Assembly (NCBI GenBank): GCA_020051775.1
Contig: JAGVQJ010000193.1
Coordinates: 1-40,368, forward strand
From: Calditrichota bacterium
GTDB taxonomy: Bacteria > Electryoneota > B3-LCP
Reading direction: 5' to 3'
DNA length: 40,368 nt
Below are positions 1-9,961 of the stretch, one piece after another (positions within the stretch are counted from its first letter, which is position 1; each line of letters starts with the position of its first letter). The position numbers and the translations under genes are program-made. The notes below the pieces were generated by a model. The model was not told the DNA's origin, did not search any database, and worked only from the letters and a program-made list of their open reading frames with translations.

Positions 1-942
1 ATAAAAATATATGTCTCCCTGAGTGATCCCTTGGCCGAAGAGTGGGCTTCGGCCTACGAACAGATCCAGATCCCCGTCGCCATCAATGTCAGCCAGTTCC
101 GGGGAAGCATCCTTCTGCACGTTTATATTGAGGTAGTTTGTCGTCACCAGCGTCATCTGGGGATTCGTGGGGGTGCCGTCGTTGCGGTAGTGGCGGATAT
201 TTCCCTGTGAGGTGCCCACCAGAAGATCTAAATCGCTATCTCCATCCAGATCGGCTAAACATGGATTTTGGTGACCTTCGGGGATTTGTAAACCTAACCA
301 AGAGGTGGAAATTAAATTGAACTGAATGTTTCCCGGGGTGCTGACATTTTCGTAGTAACGTAACCCATGATCGGAGGAAGCCTGAAACCCACCTATGATA
401 TCTATATCACCATCCCCGTTCACATCCGCCAGATCAAAGTATATGCCAATAATGTAATCGCCATATTGGTCGAAAAGAGTATCAATGGGTCCAGGAAAAT
501 ACCATTGAGAAAGGGTACCCTGGTTCAAGGCTAATCCAATAATGCCGTTACTGGTGAAAACATCATTAAGGCCATCGCCATCGATGTTCCAGAAGCGAAT
601 GCTGGATTGGGGTAAAAACCCAATTCCCAAGCAATATAATGAATCGAAATTGGAACTGCGGTATTGGAAGAGAGGGCTAGTCGCACTACCGCCATTTATA
701 AAATGCCAAAAGCGTGCCATGCTGCTGGATCCGCTGAAGTAATCTAAATCCCCATCACTATCCAGATCACAGAATTCCGGAGTACTACCGTCTGAACCCC
801 CCGCCCAAGGCTGGAACGCTTCAAATCCGTTGACCGAAACTAGGAAGGCTCCCGGTTCAAACTGGAACTGTAGTGGCTGAGCTCCCACAGGCGCAAAAAA
901 AGCCAGTAGGGGCAAATAGAGGAAAAATACTGCCACCTTCAT
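1..942 (-). CDS. FG-GAP/VCBS-repeat secreted protein, truncated by window edge
   Basis: Reverse-strand reading from ATG at 942: MKVAVFFLYLPLLAFFAPVGAQ (signal peptide) ...FCDLDSDGDLDYFSGSS..., with DxDxDGxxD-type repeats; open to the window edge. Confidence 0.8.
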   Translation of the reverse strand, partial: MKVAVFFLYLPLLAFFAPVGAQPLQFQFEPGAFLVSVNGFEAFQPWAGGSDGSTPEFCDLDSDGDLDYFSGSSSMARFWHFINGGSATSPLFQYRSSNFDSLYCLGIGFLPQSSIRFWNIDGDGLNDVFTSNGIIGLALNQGTLSQWYFPGPIDTLFDQYGDYIIGIYFDLADVNGDGDIDIIGGFQASSDHGLRYYENVSTPGNIQFNLISTSWLGLQIPEGHQNPCLADLDGDSDLDLLVGTSQGNIRHYRNDGTPTNPQMTLVTTNYLNINVQKDASPELADIDGDGDLDLFVGRSPLFGQGITQGDIYFY

Positions 943-1026
943 GTTGTTCTCATCGATTGTTTTAATGTAATATAAGCATTTATTACTTCAAAGTCAAGTC
1001 TGAATGGCGATCCGAGATAAATTTTC

Positions 1027-1065
1027 GGAAGGTCAGGAGCACAAAATATGTGCTCCTGACCTTCC
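1027..1065. terminator. Perfect 16-bp stem, 7-nt loop hairpin downstream of the 1631-aa gene
   Basis: GGAAGGTCAGGAGCAC aaaatat GTGCTCCTGACCTTCC; lies 27 bp beyond the stop of the minus-strand gene at 1092. U-tract is weak. Confidence 0.6.
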
Positions 1066-1091
1066 TGGTTATTGGTGGAGGATTTCCTTCC

Positions 1092-4000
1092 CTACTTCAA
1101 CAAGACAATTTTGCTGACTCCTTGATACTTTCCATTCCTTTCCAGACCCTCCGCCGTCACGCGGCAGAAGTAAATTCCAGAGCTCAAAGCTGAAGCATTG
1201 TAACTGATCTTCGGCCAACCGGCGTTCTCCACGCCCTCAAATATTACGCCTAAATTCTGCCCGCGAACGTTGAAAAGCTCGATTTTTACATGGGAGCGTT
1301 GTGGTAATTCCAGAGGAATCACTGTCTCCGCATTGAACGGGTTGGGAAAGTTCTGACCAATCCTGAATTCCATTGGCAGTTGTAGCGTGGTTTGCGAACC
1401 GTAACTGAAACTGCGCATCGCATAAGCGCCACATCCAAAGCCGGAATGGGTTGGAGTGACCGGATCATCCTCTACACTCATGATGCCCGGTTCTGCCAGG
1501 AACTCCGCCTCAGCATTTTCAGAAACGTCGAACCATCTGAAGGTCATGGGATCATTGGCAATATAGCCATCCAGGAGGTCTGTCGTGGCGAGGTCGTCCT
1601 TCCACGAATTGAGGATGACCGGGAAACTGCCGTTGAAGGTGACGGCGCCCACGCATAAATCTCCATCGTATACTGCAATTTCGTCGCCGATTTCCAAAGG
1701 TGTCTGAGTCAAATCTACGGTGTCAATAATCACCGGATAACACCAATGAGTATTGGACTTGAACTGGAAATGACTGACGGAGGGAGTAGGCTCTATGGAA
1801 TTGTTGATCCAGACGGGATTCGGCATCCAGGAATCGAAATCGTAGGTCCTTCCGGGACCGCAATAAAAACCGAGGAAATAGCCTTTGCCCGGTTCCAGCA
1901 CTTGTATCTGATCTATGGGATCGATTTCGGTAGGCGAGGAAGTGGCGCGAGGAATGTAATACCGGCCGTCATCCGTGCGCACGATTTTCAAATCCCAGGC
2001 TTGATATTGATTGGGATCATCATGATTCCAGATCAACCAATGGAAGGGTCCTTCGTAATCGAAATGGGCGGGATTACCCATTCCGACATAACTACTGTTG
2101 GGGATGCTGGCCAACTTCATGTAACCGATGGTGGGATACCCCAGAAATACCCAGCGCATCATTTGGTTATCAGGACCGGGGATGCTGTCACTCCAGGCGC
2201 TGTTGGGCTGCAGATGGATTATTTCATACTGATCAAAAGAGGCATCCGCCTTGCTCCAATTCAAGGGGTGGTCAAAGTAGATGTAGTAAGCGAGTTTGCG
2301 ATCCCAAGGGATGGTTAGAAGGTTTTGTGGATACCATTCGGTCCTACTATCCCAATCGAAAATCCTGTTAAGTGGGTGTTGGGTTCCGAACTGGTCTGCG
2401 ATGCTGAGATTTACTGGATCATTGGGTACACCAGCGACTACTTCGTCAATGAGTAAATCGCCTGGCGGAGAAGAAAGGTCTCTTACCTTAATATGCCACG
2501 ACACCAAATTCCAGCCTTCGTGGAGTTGGAGGGATTGGGAATAATTGGATGTGGAAGCGGCATTGTTCTCCGCCATGATCAACATACCGGGGCCCATTTC
2601 ACCTTCGGCGAAACTGGTTTTATGCGGTTTTTGGGTGGGGGCTTGCGTGTGGCAATTATTACAACTGGAATATTCCTTCTGAAACAGATTGCCCGAGGGT
2701 GTGTAGCAGTCCAGTTTTTTGGTATTGTCTAAGGCCACTTCGTAACAAGCCGGGTTTGGCTGGCTGTGTAATTCGCATTCCCAGGGGACTTTTACGTAGC
2801 GATCCGCCTGATTCGGCGGGCAGTAATCCGTGCGAATGAAGTGGACTTTATCAAAGAATGTGCCCAGGCGAGGTTGGAAGACGTATTGGTGCACCTTGAC
2901 ATTATTTAAGCTTGGGTTGGGGATGAAATGCGAAGCGAAGGAGAACATTTTCCCCGGCCCTGTGGGCGTATTGTCATTCAGCACCTTCGCGCACGTTTCC
3001 CCCGGCTCTAATCCGTAGGGGAAATTGACCACCCAGGAATTGCACGATTCCGCCAGGTAGTGATCCTTCTCGTCATCAAGGGGGAAGGCGTCCACCGAGA
3101 ACGATTCGGCGATCATAGAGGTGATCCAATCCGCCTGGGGGTAGGCTTCGGGGTTGACGGAGGAGTTTTCTTCAAAGAAGCAAAAGTCGCCCAGGAAGAA
3201 GGGGTGTTCGCTGTAGGTTTCGTTCGGTCCTTTCATCACCGGCGACCAGTTTTCGTGTTCGATTGGAACTGAGTGGTCAGGATCATAGTAATCTTCCAAC
3301 CCTTCGGTGTAGAATCCCCATATAGCGGATTCAAAAGCTATTTTAAGGGCGTGGGAATTGACAACCACAACCTCCGAGTTGAAGGGGTCCCGAAATGCCT
3401 CCTGGTTGAATAGGCCGATCTGACTGGTCATACCGGGGAAGATGTAGTCGCAGTAATTCCAGAGCACATTGTTGTCAACGTTTAAATTGAGATTTACGGC
3501 ATTCAGTTTGTTCAGATAGGGCATGGGCGGCCCTATGTATTTAAGGTTATTATCAGGATAATTTTCGGTGCTGACGGGGGTGTAGGGGGAGGATTGGGGC
3601 GAGAGGACCTTCAGATTGGGATTGATCGTCTTGATCATCTGGTAATTGTAGAACATACGCAGAGCGGTGTCATGGATGGCGTCGGGGAAGTCGCCGTAGC
3701 CATCACGACCTTCCCAATTGGTCTCATAATCCGTGCCGAAGATGTCCACTCCCCAGTTGTTCCACTGGTAAGAGGAAAGCGGCGAGTTGAGCACCCCGCC
3801 GGGTCGGTAGCGGTTGACCACATTGCGCATGAACAGGGCAAACAGCCGCTCATCGCTGTTTCGCTTGTGCGTGTCAGTGGCTTCAGGGTTGAAGTTGCCG
3901 ATAGTCCAAAGCGGAGAATGGCAGGGTCTGAAATAGCACTTGTAATCGTGGTTGGCGTCTCGAAGTTCGTAGATGTAATTGTAGCTCGTATCCATCCAAT

Positions 4001-5987
4001 GCCAGAAATAATGCCCCTTGAAGATTTCGGTCCTATCCCAATCATTGATCAGTCCGATGCGCCTCATACTGGGTAACTGTTCCAGACGATCAGGCAGGTG
4101 GTCAACGCTGTAAGCGTCTTCGCCGATTTCAAAACCGACCGGATCTTTGGCCATCAGATCGAGGTGTGCGGCGGAATACCCGGCAGGCTCGGCATAGGTT
4201 TTTACCGCAGTTCCCGCCGGAGGGGTACAGTCTAAATTCGGTGGATTAGGATCATTCGGCAATAGATTTCCACCAACATGGTAGTATACGACGTTGCGGC
4301 CGTCGTTGCCGACCGCCAGGTCATACTGCGTGCTCCAGGTGTAGGTGACCATAATTCTATTAGCATCGGGTTCGTAACCGCTTTCGATAGAGACCCACCC
4401 ATTGACAGGGTCGTACGCCACATTGAAGGGATTGGTCGAGCAGCCCGGCACCCACTCGGAAACGCGAATGTCACCGTTATAGAAGGCCACCTCTTGGAGT
4501 TCTATAAAGGGATAGTGATCCATATAGAGAAGTCTGTCTTCGATGCCCGTGATAGTTTCCGTCGTCGTGGTCCAATGCGTGCCGCTGATGTCGCCCAAGG
4601 CCAGGCTGGTGGAGAGGTCATTGTTCCCCGCCGTTGCAGTCCAGATGTCCGTGTGTAAAAAACCCGGAGGACAACCAATTCCTGGATCCAAGTGGACTTG
4701 TTCATATCCTCTATCCCAGATATCTGGATTGTTTGGTTCCCTTTTATAATAGACCGGATAGGCAACTGCAACTACATCGTTCGAATTATTCGCATCGTTG
4801 TTTATCTGCGCCCATTGGATGTCCGTGACCGGTTGCGCGGGAGAGCTAACAATATCAGATCTGCCTGTATGGTATAACTCGCCATCCTGGAGAATGAAGA
4901 TATCATTCCCCCATTTCGACCTATAGGGTTCGGTACCTGTCGTTTTACCACAATGTGACATGTTGCCTACAGCGAGAGCCAGGTATTCTGTCGCGCCTAT
5001 ATTATATCGTCCGAATGAAGCGCAGAATGGTTCAGTTGCGAGCGGAGGATCATTTGGTTCACGATGTACCGGCCAATAACCCTCAGCGGTATTAAACTGA
5101 TAGGTGTTTTGCGGATTTCCGTCATACAAATTCCTGTAAACTTTTAAGATCCCGGAATCATTGATGTACAAATCCGGGAGGCCGTCATTATCCATATCGC
5201 CGAATTCGATGGTTGTCCCGCGAATTCTGTCATCCACTGGCAAGTCTTCAAAGTCACGAGTGAGACTGGGGTTATAGCAGGTTTTGTTTTTTATCCCCAT
5301 CTCCGTTTCGGGAAAAATATGAAATGTATAATCTCGCGATGATGAGAATCCTCCTTGGACAGGGTCATTGGTGTACAGGTGGAGAATGCCGGGAATGTCC
5401 AAGGCTGCCAAATCCAGATCCCCGTCCGCATCGAAATCCACCCAGCGCACGCAATGCGCATCATACGAAGAAGACTGAAAGACCGGTTGGTCATTGCCGA
5501 AAAGCTGCATGAGACTCCCCGTCCAAGGTTGTCCTGGGGGGCAGTTGTTTTCCAGCAGTCTGACACCGCCGTCCCCACCTTTTCCGACTACCATGCCCAT
5601 GACCAAATCCATATCCCCGTCTTCGTCATAATCTGCAAAGGCTATGCAGTCCACGCAATGAAGATTGGTCATGTCTTCCGGTACAAAGTCGTTTGTACTT
5701 GAATTCCAGCGGTAAGCGATGACGTTATCACCGATTTCCTCTATGCCGAGTGACCCTGGGTTGCCGGGTGAAAATTCACTGTATGGGTACTTATAATTGC
5801 CGGCCACAAAATCCAGGTCTTCGTCATTGTCTACATCCACCAGTGCTACACTCATAGTGAAGTGATCTTCTTCAGAGACCCAGTTCGGATAGGCTGTCCA
5901 GGGACAAACCTGCGCATGAATGGGACTAACCAATAACAAAATCGCAAAGATAACCGCGCCCGTGGAAAAAAGCTGTTGCGTGTTCAT
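1092..5987 (-). CDS. Large secreted VCBS-repeat / GH-like / 'GWNLVS' domain protein with T9SS C-terminal sorting domain
   Basis: 1631 aa; signal peptide; N-terminal DVDNDEDLDF/DYDEDGDMDLV/DFDADGDLDLA repeats; LHEGWNLVSW segment; C-terminus FRIGQNFPNPFNAETVIPLELP...SSGIYFCRVTAEG...SKIVLLK. Confidence 0.85.
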   Translation of the reverse strand: MNTQQLFSTGAVIFAILLLVSPIHAQVCPWTAYPNWVSEEDHFTMSVALVDVDNDEDLDFVAGNYKYPYSEFSPGNPGSLGIEEIGDNVIAYRWNSSTNDFVPEDMTNLHCVDCIAFADYDEDGDMDLVMGMVVGKGGDGGVRLLENNCPPGQPWTGSLMQLFGNDQPVFQSSSYDAHCVRWVDFDADGDLDLAALDIPGILHLYTNDPVQGGFSSSRDYTFHIFPETEMGIKNKTCYNPSLTRDFEDLPVDDRIRGTTIEFGDMDNDGLPDLYINDSGILKVYRNLYDGNPQNTYQFNTAEGYWPVHREPNDPPLATEPFCASFGRYNIGATEYLALAVGNMSHCGKTTGTEPYRSKWGNDIFILQDGELYHTGRSDIVSSPAQPVTDIQWAQINNDANNSNDVVAVAYPVYYKREPNNPDIWDRGYEQVHLDPGIGCPPGFLHTDIWTATAGNNDLSTSLALGDISGTHWTTTTETITGIEDRLLYMDHYPFIELQEVAFYNGDIRVSEWVPGCSTNPFNVAYDPVNGWVSIESGYEPDANRIMVTYTWSTQYDLAVGNDGRNVVYYHVGGNLLPNDPNPPNLDCTPPAGTAVKTYAEPAGYSAAHLDLMAKDPVGFEIGEDAYSVDHLPDRLEQLPSMRRIGLINDWDRTEIFKGHYFWHWMDTSYNYIYELRDANHDYKCYFRPCHSPLWTIGNFNPEATDTHKRNSDERLFALFMRNVVNRYRPGGVLNSPLSSYQWNNWGVDIFGTDYETNWEGRDGYGDFPDAIHDTALRMFYNYQMIKTINPNLKVLSPQSSPYTPVSTENYPDNNLKYIGPPMPYLNKLNAVNLNLNVDNNVLWNYCDYIFPGMTSQIGLFNQEAFRDPFNSEVVVVNSHALKIAFESAIWGFYTEGLEDYYDPDHSVPIEHENWSPVMKGPNETYSEHPFFLGDFCFFEENSSVNPEAYPQADWITSMIAESFSVDAFPLDDEKDHYLAESCNSWVVNFPYGLEPGETCAKVLNDNTPTGPGKMFSFASHFIPNPSLNNVKVHQYVFQPRLGTFFDKVHFIRTDYCPPNQADRYVKVPWECELHSQPNPACYEVALDNTKKLDCYTPSGNLFQKEYSSCNNCHTQAPTQKPHKTSFAEGEMGPGMLIMAENNAASTSNYSQSLQLHEGWNLVSWHIKVRDLSSPPGDLLIDEVVAGVPNDPVNLSIADQFGTQHPLNRIFDWDSRTEWYPQNLLTIPWDRKLAYYIYFDHPLNWSKADASFDQYEIIHLQPNSAWSDSIPGPDNQMMRWVFLGYPTIGYMKLASIPNSSYVGMGNPAHFDYEGPFHWLIWNHDDPNQYQAWDLKIVRTDDGRYYIPRATSSPTEIDPIDQIQVLEPGKGYFLGFYCGPGRTYDFDSWMPNPVWINNSIEPTPSVSHFQFKSNTHWCYPVIIDTVDLTQTPLEIGDEIAVYDGDLCVGAVTFNGSFPVILNSWKDDLATTDLLDGYIANDPMTFRWFDVSENAEAEFLAEPGIMSVEDDPVTPTHSGFGCGAYAMRSFSYGSQTTLQLPMEFRIGQNFPNPFNAETVIPLELPQRSHVKIELFNVRGQNLGVIFEGVENAGWPKISYNASALSSGIYFCRVTAEGLERNGKYQGVSKIVLLK

Positions 5988-6775
5988 GTTCGCCTCCAGA
6001 AAAGTAAGATGATTGAAGTATTTTTAGGCAACGATGTTCGTGGAAAAGTGATCGTACAGGTGCTGGTCGGTGATCAATGTTGCTTGTAATATACCCAATT
6101 AGTGTATCAAAATCAAGTGCAAATTTTTGCATCTCGAAAATTTCCGCATAAATGAAAAACCCGTAGAGATCGGTCTGTCTACTCGAGCTACAGACACAAA
6201 TATGAATTTTTCATTCTTTTAAGATGTGCGTGCTGCGGGGGGTGCTTATTTTAGTGGATCTGTTTATATCAGACACGGATAAAGGTTGCAGCGAATCGTA
6301 ACTTATCGGCGAGCCCTGTACATCCTGTCCAGGGTTGCAACGGTGAGAAGGATAATTTCAGATACTTGATTCAAATATATGAAGCATTTCAGGGAAAGTC
6401 AAGCTCTTTTTATTTTATTTTGAAAAGCTTTCCATTCATGATGATTTGGATATTTTACTTTGAAGCATTATTAGAATTGTCGATTATTGGCACATCAGGA
6501 ATAGAATTAAGGTCAAATGCATTTCTTTTACACAACCGCTAATAAAAACCTGTTAAAACACGCACAAAACTCCCGAAAAAACAATCCAAATTCTTGACGA
6601 TTTTGCAATCGTAAGTCCTTAAATTACAATAAATCGATATTTTTTGAGTGCGAGAAAATAGGTCTGAAGCGGTGTCCGTGCGGCAAAAATAATTATTTTC
6701 TATACAATATAATGCACTTTAGTTACTAGATCCCCCGTCTTTGCGGGCATACTAACTCTACTTCTCCGGCAGATT

Positions 6776-6845
6776 CCCGATTGGAAATTAGATAAACTCC
6801 CTAAGCGCTGGAGTTTGCAATTGTGAATCCGAATTGCCAATCGGG
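6776..6845. repeat. Nested inverted repeat in AT-rich intergenic region
   Basis: Outer CCCGATTGGaAATT / AATTgCCAATCGGG; inner AAACTCC ctaagcgct GGAGTTT. Confidence 0.5.
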
Positions 6846-7302
6846 TGAGCCATAAAATACGGTGTAAAAGCAGTATTCCTAAAATGGTGAGTTAACTAAC
6901 AATGAATCACAAGAAGTTTTTCCGCTTATATTGTACCTGCACGAGAAGTGCATGAGAATTGGGACCTCAAAAGGGCAATAAACGCCTTGAATTGGTTTGA
7001 TAGCGTGCAGGATGTGTCCAAGGATATACAATTGGTGCGAGGACTCACGCCTAAATCAATTCATTCTGGAGGAGCTAAATATATCGCCGATTTATCCTCC
7101 AATATCCCCCCGACTATTGTTTTTGTATGAAAAAATCAAGGATAAGTTTATGAATACCAACAATATACGATTTATGGATGTATGAGGAACCCCACTTATC
7201 AACTTAAATTACAAGAGGTTACCAGCTCTATAGTGTATAGGGTTTTTCCCTGTAGAGGGGAATTGTGAAAGTTGGTAGAATAAAGAAGGTATCCAACTGT
7301 CA

Positions 7303-8661
7303 TCACACTATCCAATAGAACAGATCTGACTTACGCTGAGATGGCCACAGCTTGATTAGATACTCATGAGTGAAATCATCAATCACCCGCTGCCTGACCC
7401 CAGGTGGAAATCTACGGTGGAACACACCCTTGGGGAAATCAGGATCACGACCCTCTCTGAAGGTTTCAAATCGGCATTTGACAAAACACTCCTTCTCACC
7501 CCATTGGCGAGGATCTGTTTCAAAACCTTCTCGTAGAATCTGCTCGTCAAAGTGAGCATATTTGGATGGTAGGAAGTAGAGTTTTCTGGTTTGTCGGTAA
7601 AAGGGGCAAATCGGGTCACAAAACTCCTGCCTGACAGGGTGTTTACAGCCATAATGATAAATTTCACCACGTAATAGCCACAGTAAGTCATTCTTTGACA
7701 GCGGTGGCTGGTTCAGTTGATTCCACTTAAACAAGATTTCCTCAATGTACTGTAGGCTGAAACCTTTCTCCCGAAACATGGAAACCATCACGTGGCCGGT
7801 CAAGATGCGTTGACCTCTCGCAACTCCCAATAGCATATTGCGCTGACATGGCCTTACTGCGAGGTCAAGCAAATCCTTTATCCCTGGGGGTAATTGCGTA
7901 GTAGGTGGGTACGACAACTGATGGATATTTTTTAACGCTTTTTCTGTGACCATACAAAGGTATGGTTGTAACCGAATATCTTCATCATTTGGGAAATCCA
8001 ATGGGCGCGGTATCCGGGCTAATTCGCATATCCTGACTGGTAGAGTTGGATCAAGAAACTCCCCCACAGTAAACCCGACCTTGAATTGACCACTTTCATC
8101 ATGTCTTGAGTTTGCCAATCGGAGTGGTTGATTCCCCTTGTAAATTTTCCAATCAATAGAGCTATTCAGCAACCCGGCATCAGTAACTATTTGAGTGATT
8201 ACACCTTTGGTGATCAGATGAGACGTCTTGGTTGGAGGAATTTCACCCAAGGCTGACATTGGATTAACAACATGCCAGCCCTTTGACCCGGAAAAGTAGG
8301 GATGGATAGCACATTCGTCAACACCCCGATCAAGGAGGTGGTGTACATAAATAGTGGCATCCTTCCAAGCTCGTGCAATTTCGCCCTCTGCGTCGAAATC
8401 GGCAGCAAGAATGCGGGGAACTCCTGTTCCGGTAAAATCACCAACCTTAATCTTCACTTCGGGAGGGTGATCTTCACAGTGATGTCGGAAATCTTCTCGG
8501 TGGCAAGTTAAGCCCGCCCAAGCCGGTTTATCAGACCCCTTTTCTTCAATCTCCTTGATCTGGTCCAAGGTGCGAACGTGGCCTCGGTTGGTGATTCGGT
8601 CTGCGATGTACTCAGCGAAAATAAATTCATTATTTTCCTTGACTTCCGTCGAATTATTCAT
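7303..8661 (-). CDS. Archaeo-eukaryotic primase (AEP) superfamily protein with C-terminal Cys cluster
   Basis: ILAADFDAEGE (DxD motif), HPYFSGSKGWHVVNP (sxGxxGxHv motif), RLANSRHDESGQFKVGF, and CKHPVRQEFCDPICPFYR (C-x8-C-x3-C). Start chosen at MNNSTEV with an upstream AAGG-type RBS; the supplied ORF begins at 8700. Confidence 0.75.
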   Translation of the reverse strand: MNNSTEVKENNEFIFAEYIADRITNRGHVRTLDQIKEIEEKGSDKPAWAGLTCHREDFRHHCEDHPPEVKIKVGDFTGTGVPRILAADFDAEGEIARAWKDATIYVHHLLDRGVDECAIHPYFSGSKGWHVVNPMSALGEIPPTKTSHLITKGVITQIVTDAGLLNSSIDWKIYKGNQPLRLANSRHDESGQFKVGFTVGEFLDPTLPVRICELARIPRPLDFPNDEDIRLQPYLCMVTEKALKNIHQLSYPPTTQLPPGIKDLLDLAVRPCQRNMLLGVARGQRILTGHVMVSMFREKGFSLQYIEEILFKWNQLNQPPLSKNDLLWLLRGEIYHYGCKHPVRQEFCDPICPFYRQTRKLYFLPSKYAHFDEQILREGFETDPRQWGEKECFVKCRFETFREGRDPDFPKGVFHRRFPPGVRQRVIDDFTHEYLIKLWPSQRKSDLFYWIV

Positions 8662-8728
8662 TACCTTATACTCACACTTAAATCTTCCAGCGGTCGCCAC
8701 CGCTGATACTTTCGAGCTTAGTACTCTG

Positions 8729-8758
8729 GCCCCGGCTGTAACCGGGGCTTTTGCTTTC
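8729..8758 (+). terminator. Rho-independent-like hairpin in + orientation just upstream of the primase start
   Basis: GCCCCGG ctgtaa CCGGGGC TTTTgcTTT. Confidence 0.55.
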
Positions 8759-8814
8759 TACCTGTTATTGTAATTGCGTTACTGCTTCAACCGTTACCCC
8801 TCCAAAAAGAGAGA

Positions 8815-8857
8815 GCCCGGCGTTTTCGCTAACGGGCGATGTTAGGCCGGGCATTTT
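8815..8857. terminator. Hairpin terminator downstream of the excisionase-like gene, possibly bidirectional
   Basis: GCCCGGC ... GCCGGGC with an inner CTAAC/GTTAG pair. On the minus strand it is followed by TCTCTCTTTTT; on the plus strand by ATTTT. Confidence 0.5.
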
Positions 8858-8902
8858 AGGCTTTCTACAAACTCAATCATCCGTTAGCTCACCCAAAAAT
8901 TG

Positions 8903-9193
8903 CTACACGCTCTGGGATAATTCCTTGGGGAGGTTGCGCGGGTGAACCGTGTGCCTATCCATCCAATAATCCAGATCACGGACGCGATAACGGACCTTCC
9001 TGCGACCCTGAGCGTCATTGCTCAGGACCACAGGAAGCTCCGGGCGGATGGCAGCATAGAAGTAGGTACGGCTGTAACCCATGTAGTCTGCTGCTGCCTG
9101 GGCGTTCAGTGTGGCGGGAAGTCTTTCGGGGAAATGAGAGACCTTCTGGAGGGCGAATCCGGTTTCGGGGTTGTAGGTTTTGTTCTCGTTCAT
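8903..9193 (-). CDS. Excisionase/AlpA-like helix-turn-helix DNA-binding protein
   Basis: LNAQAAADYMGYSRTYFYAAIRPELPVVLSNDAQGRRKVRYRVRDLDYWMDRH: winged-HTH/MerR-like excisionase pattern. Confidence 0.65.
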   Translation of the reverse strand: MNENKTYNPETGFALQKVSHFPERLPATLNAQAAADYMGYSRTYFYAAIRPELPVVLSNDAQGRRKVRYRVRDLDYWMDRHTVHPRNLPKELSQSV

Positions 9194-9264
9194 GTTTGGT
9201 AGTTACTCCTTGGCTATTTGACAATTGCACAGAAATTTTTAGATATTGGGGCTTGACTTCCGAA

Positions 9265-9278
9265 TTAAATTAATTTAA
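9265..9278. promoter_or_regulatory. 14-bp perfect palindrome in the divergent promoter region, candidate operator
   Basis: TTAAATTAATTTAA between the divergent excisionase-like gene (-) and the XRE regulator (+). Confidence 0.35.
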
Positions 9279-9421
9279 ATTGAAATTCACGGTTTCATAC
9301 TGAATAATATTAGTTTGAACCAAGTAGAACAAATAGGAATTATAATTATAGATAAAATATAATAAAATCTAATGGCGATGTCAAGGGAATATTTCAGATT
9401 AATACAACGGAGAATTAAAAT

Positions 9422-9952
9422 ATGGAAACAAAAAATAAAACCTTAATCGCATCGAATATCTCATACTTGAGAGAAAAACAACTTGGCATGAGGAAGGATT
9501 TTTTCGCTAAAACAATTGGGGTAACCTCTGCAACGGTTATCGGTTGGGAATCTGGCAAACGCATTCCGCAACCTGCCAAACTAATGGCGCTATGCGATTT
9601 TTTCAATAGCAAGTTTCCTGGGTTGAAAATCAACGCTAATGACCTTTTAGAACGGCCATTGGCATTAGATTACTATTTTTCACCTCCGGGGGACCTTGAC
9701 ATCTTGGATGATGCGGTGATTGATCACGGCGAACCTTATCTGTCAAATGCCTATACTGAACAATTTTATCAAAAAATAGAAGTCCTCCTTTCAGATAAGA
9801 AATTGCTCGATTTAATTCGCGTAACACCCGAAGAAGTTGACTTCCTCAAAAGTCTTAGATTTGATCCAAAGTTTATACCGACTAAACAGTTTTATATTGA
9901 TATACTTCACCATTTTCGGAACTTTAGAAAACCTGATGAGCGCTTAAGATAA
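9422..9952 (+). CDS. XRE-family HTH transcriptional regulator
   Basis: 176 aa; N-terminal LREKQLGMRKDFFAKTIGVTSATVIGWESGKRIPQPAKLMALCDFF (classic HTH_3). Confidence 0.8.
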   Translation: METKNKTLIASNISYLREKQLGMRKDFFAKTIGVTSATVIGWESGKRIPQPAKLMALCDFFNSKFPGLKINANDLLERPLALDYYFSPPGDLDILDDAVIDHGEPYLSNAYTEQFYQKIEVLLSDKKLLDLIRVTPEEVDFLKSLRFDPKFIPTKQFYIDILHHFRNFRKPDERLR

Positions 9953-9961
9953 GGCTATCTT

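Noticed and set aside
1392-5702. Many + strand ORFs antisense to the 1631-aa gene (e.g. 1746..2318, 3594..4076)
   Set aside because: Compositional shadow ORFs opposite a strongly supported long CDS; no recognisable domains.
6750-6900. Second attC-like possibility around ACTAACTC...GAGTTAAC enclosing the nested hairpin
   Set aside because: The flanking heptamers do not fit RYYYAAC/GTTRRRY and no cassette structure exists.
6948-7185. Two short overlapping + ORFs in the AT-rich gap
   Set aside because: No clear ribosome-binding site or recognisable motif; overlapping frames; cannot support as genes.
8815-8857. Integron attC-like look of CGCTAAC...GTTAGGC within a GCCCGGC/GCCGGGC hairpin
   Set aside because: GTTAGGC fits an R' box, but the partner box is only 7 nt away, CGCTAAC does not fit RYYYAAC, and there is no cassette array or intact IntI. 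Better explained as a terminator.
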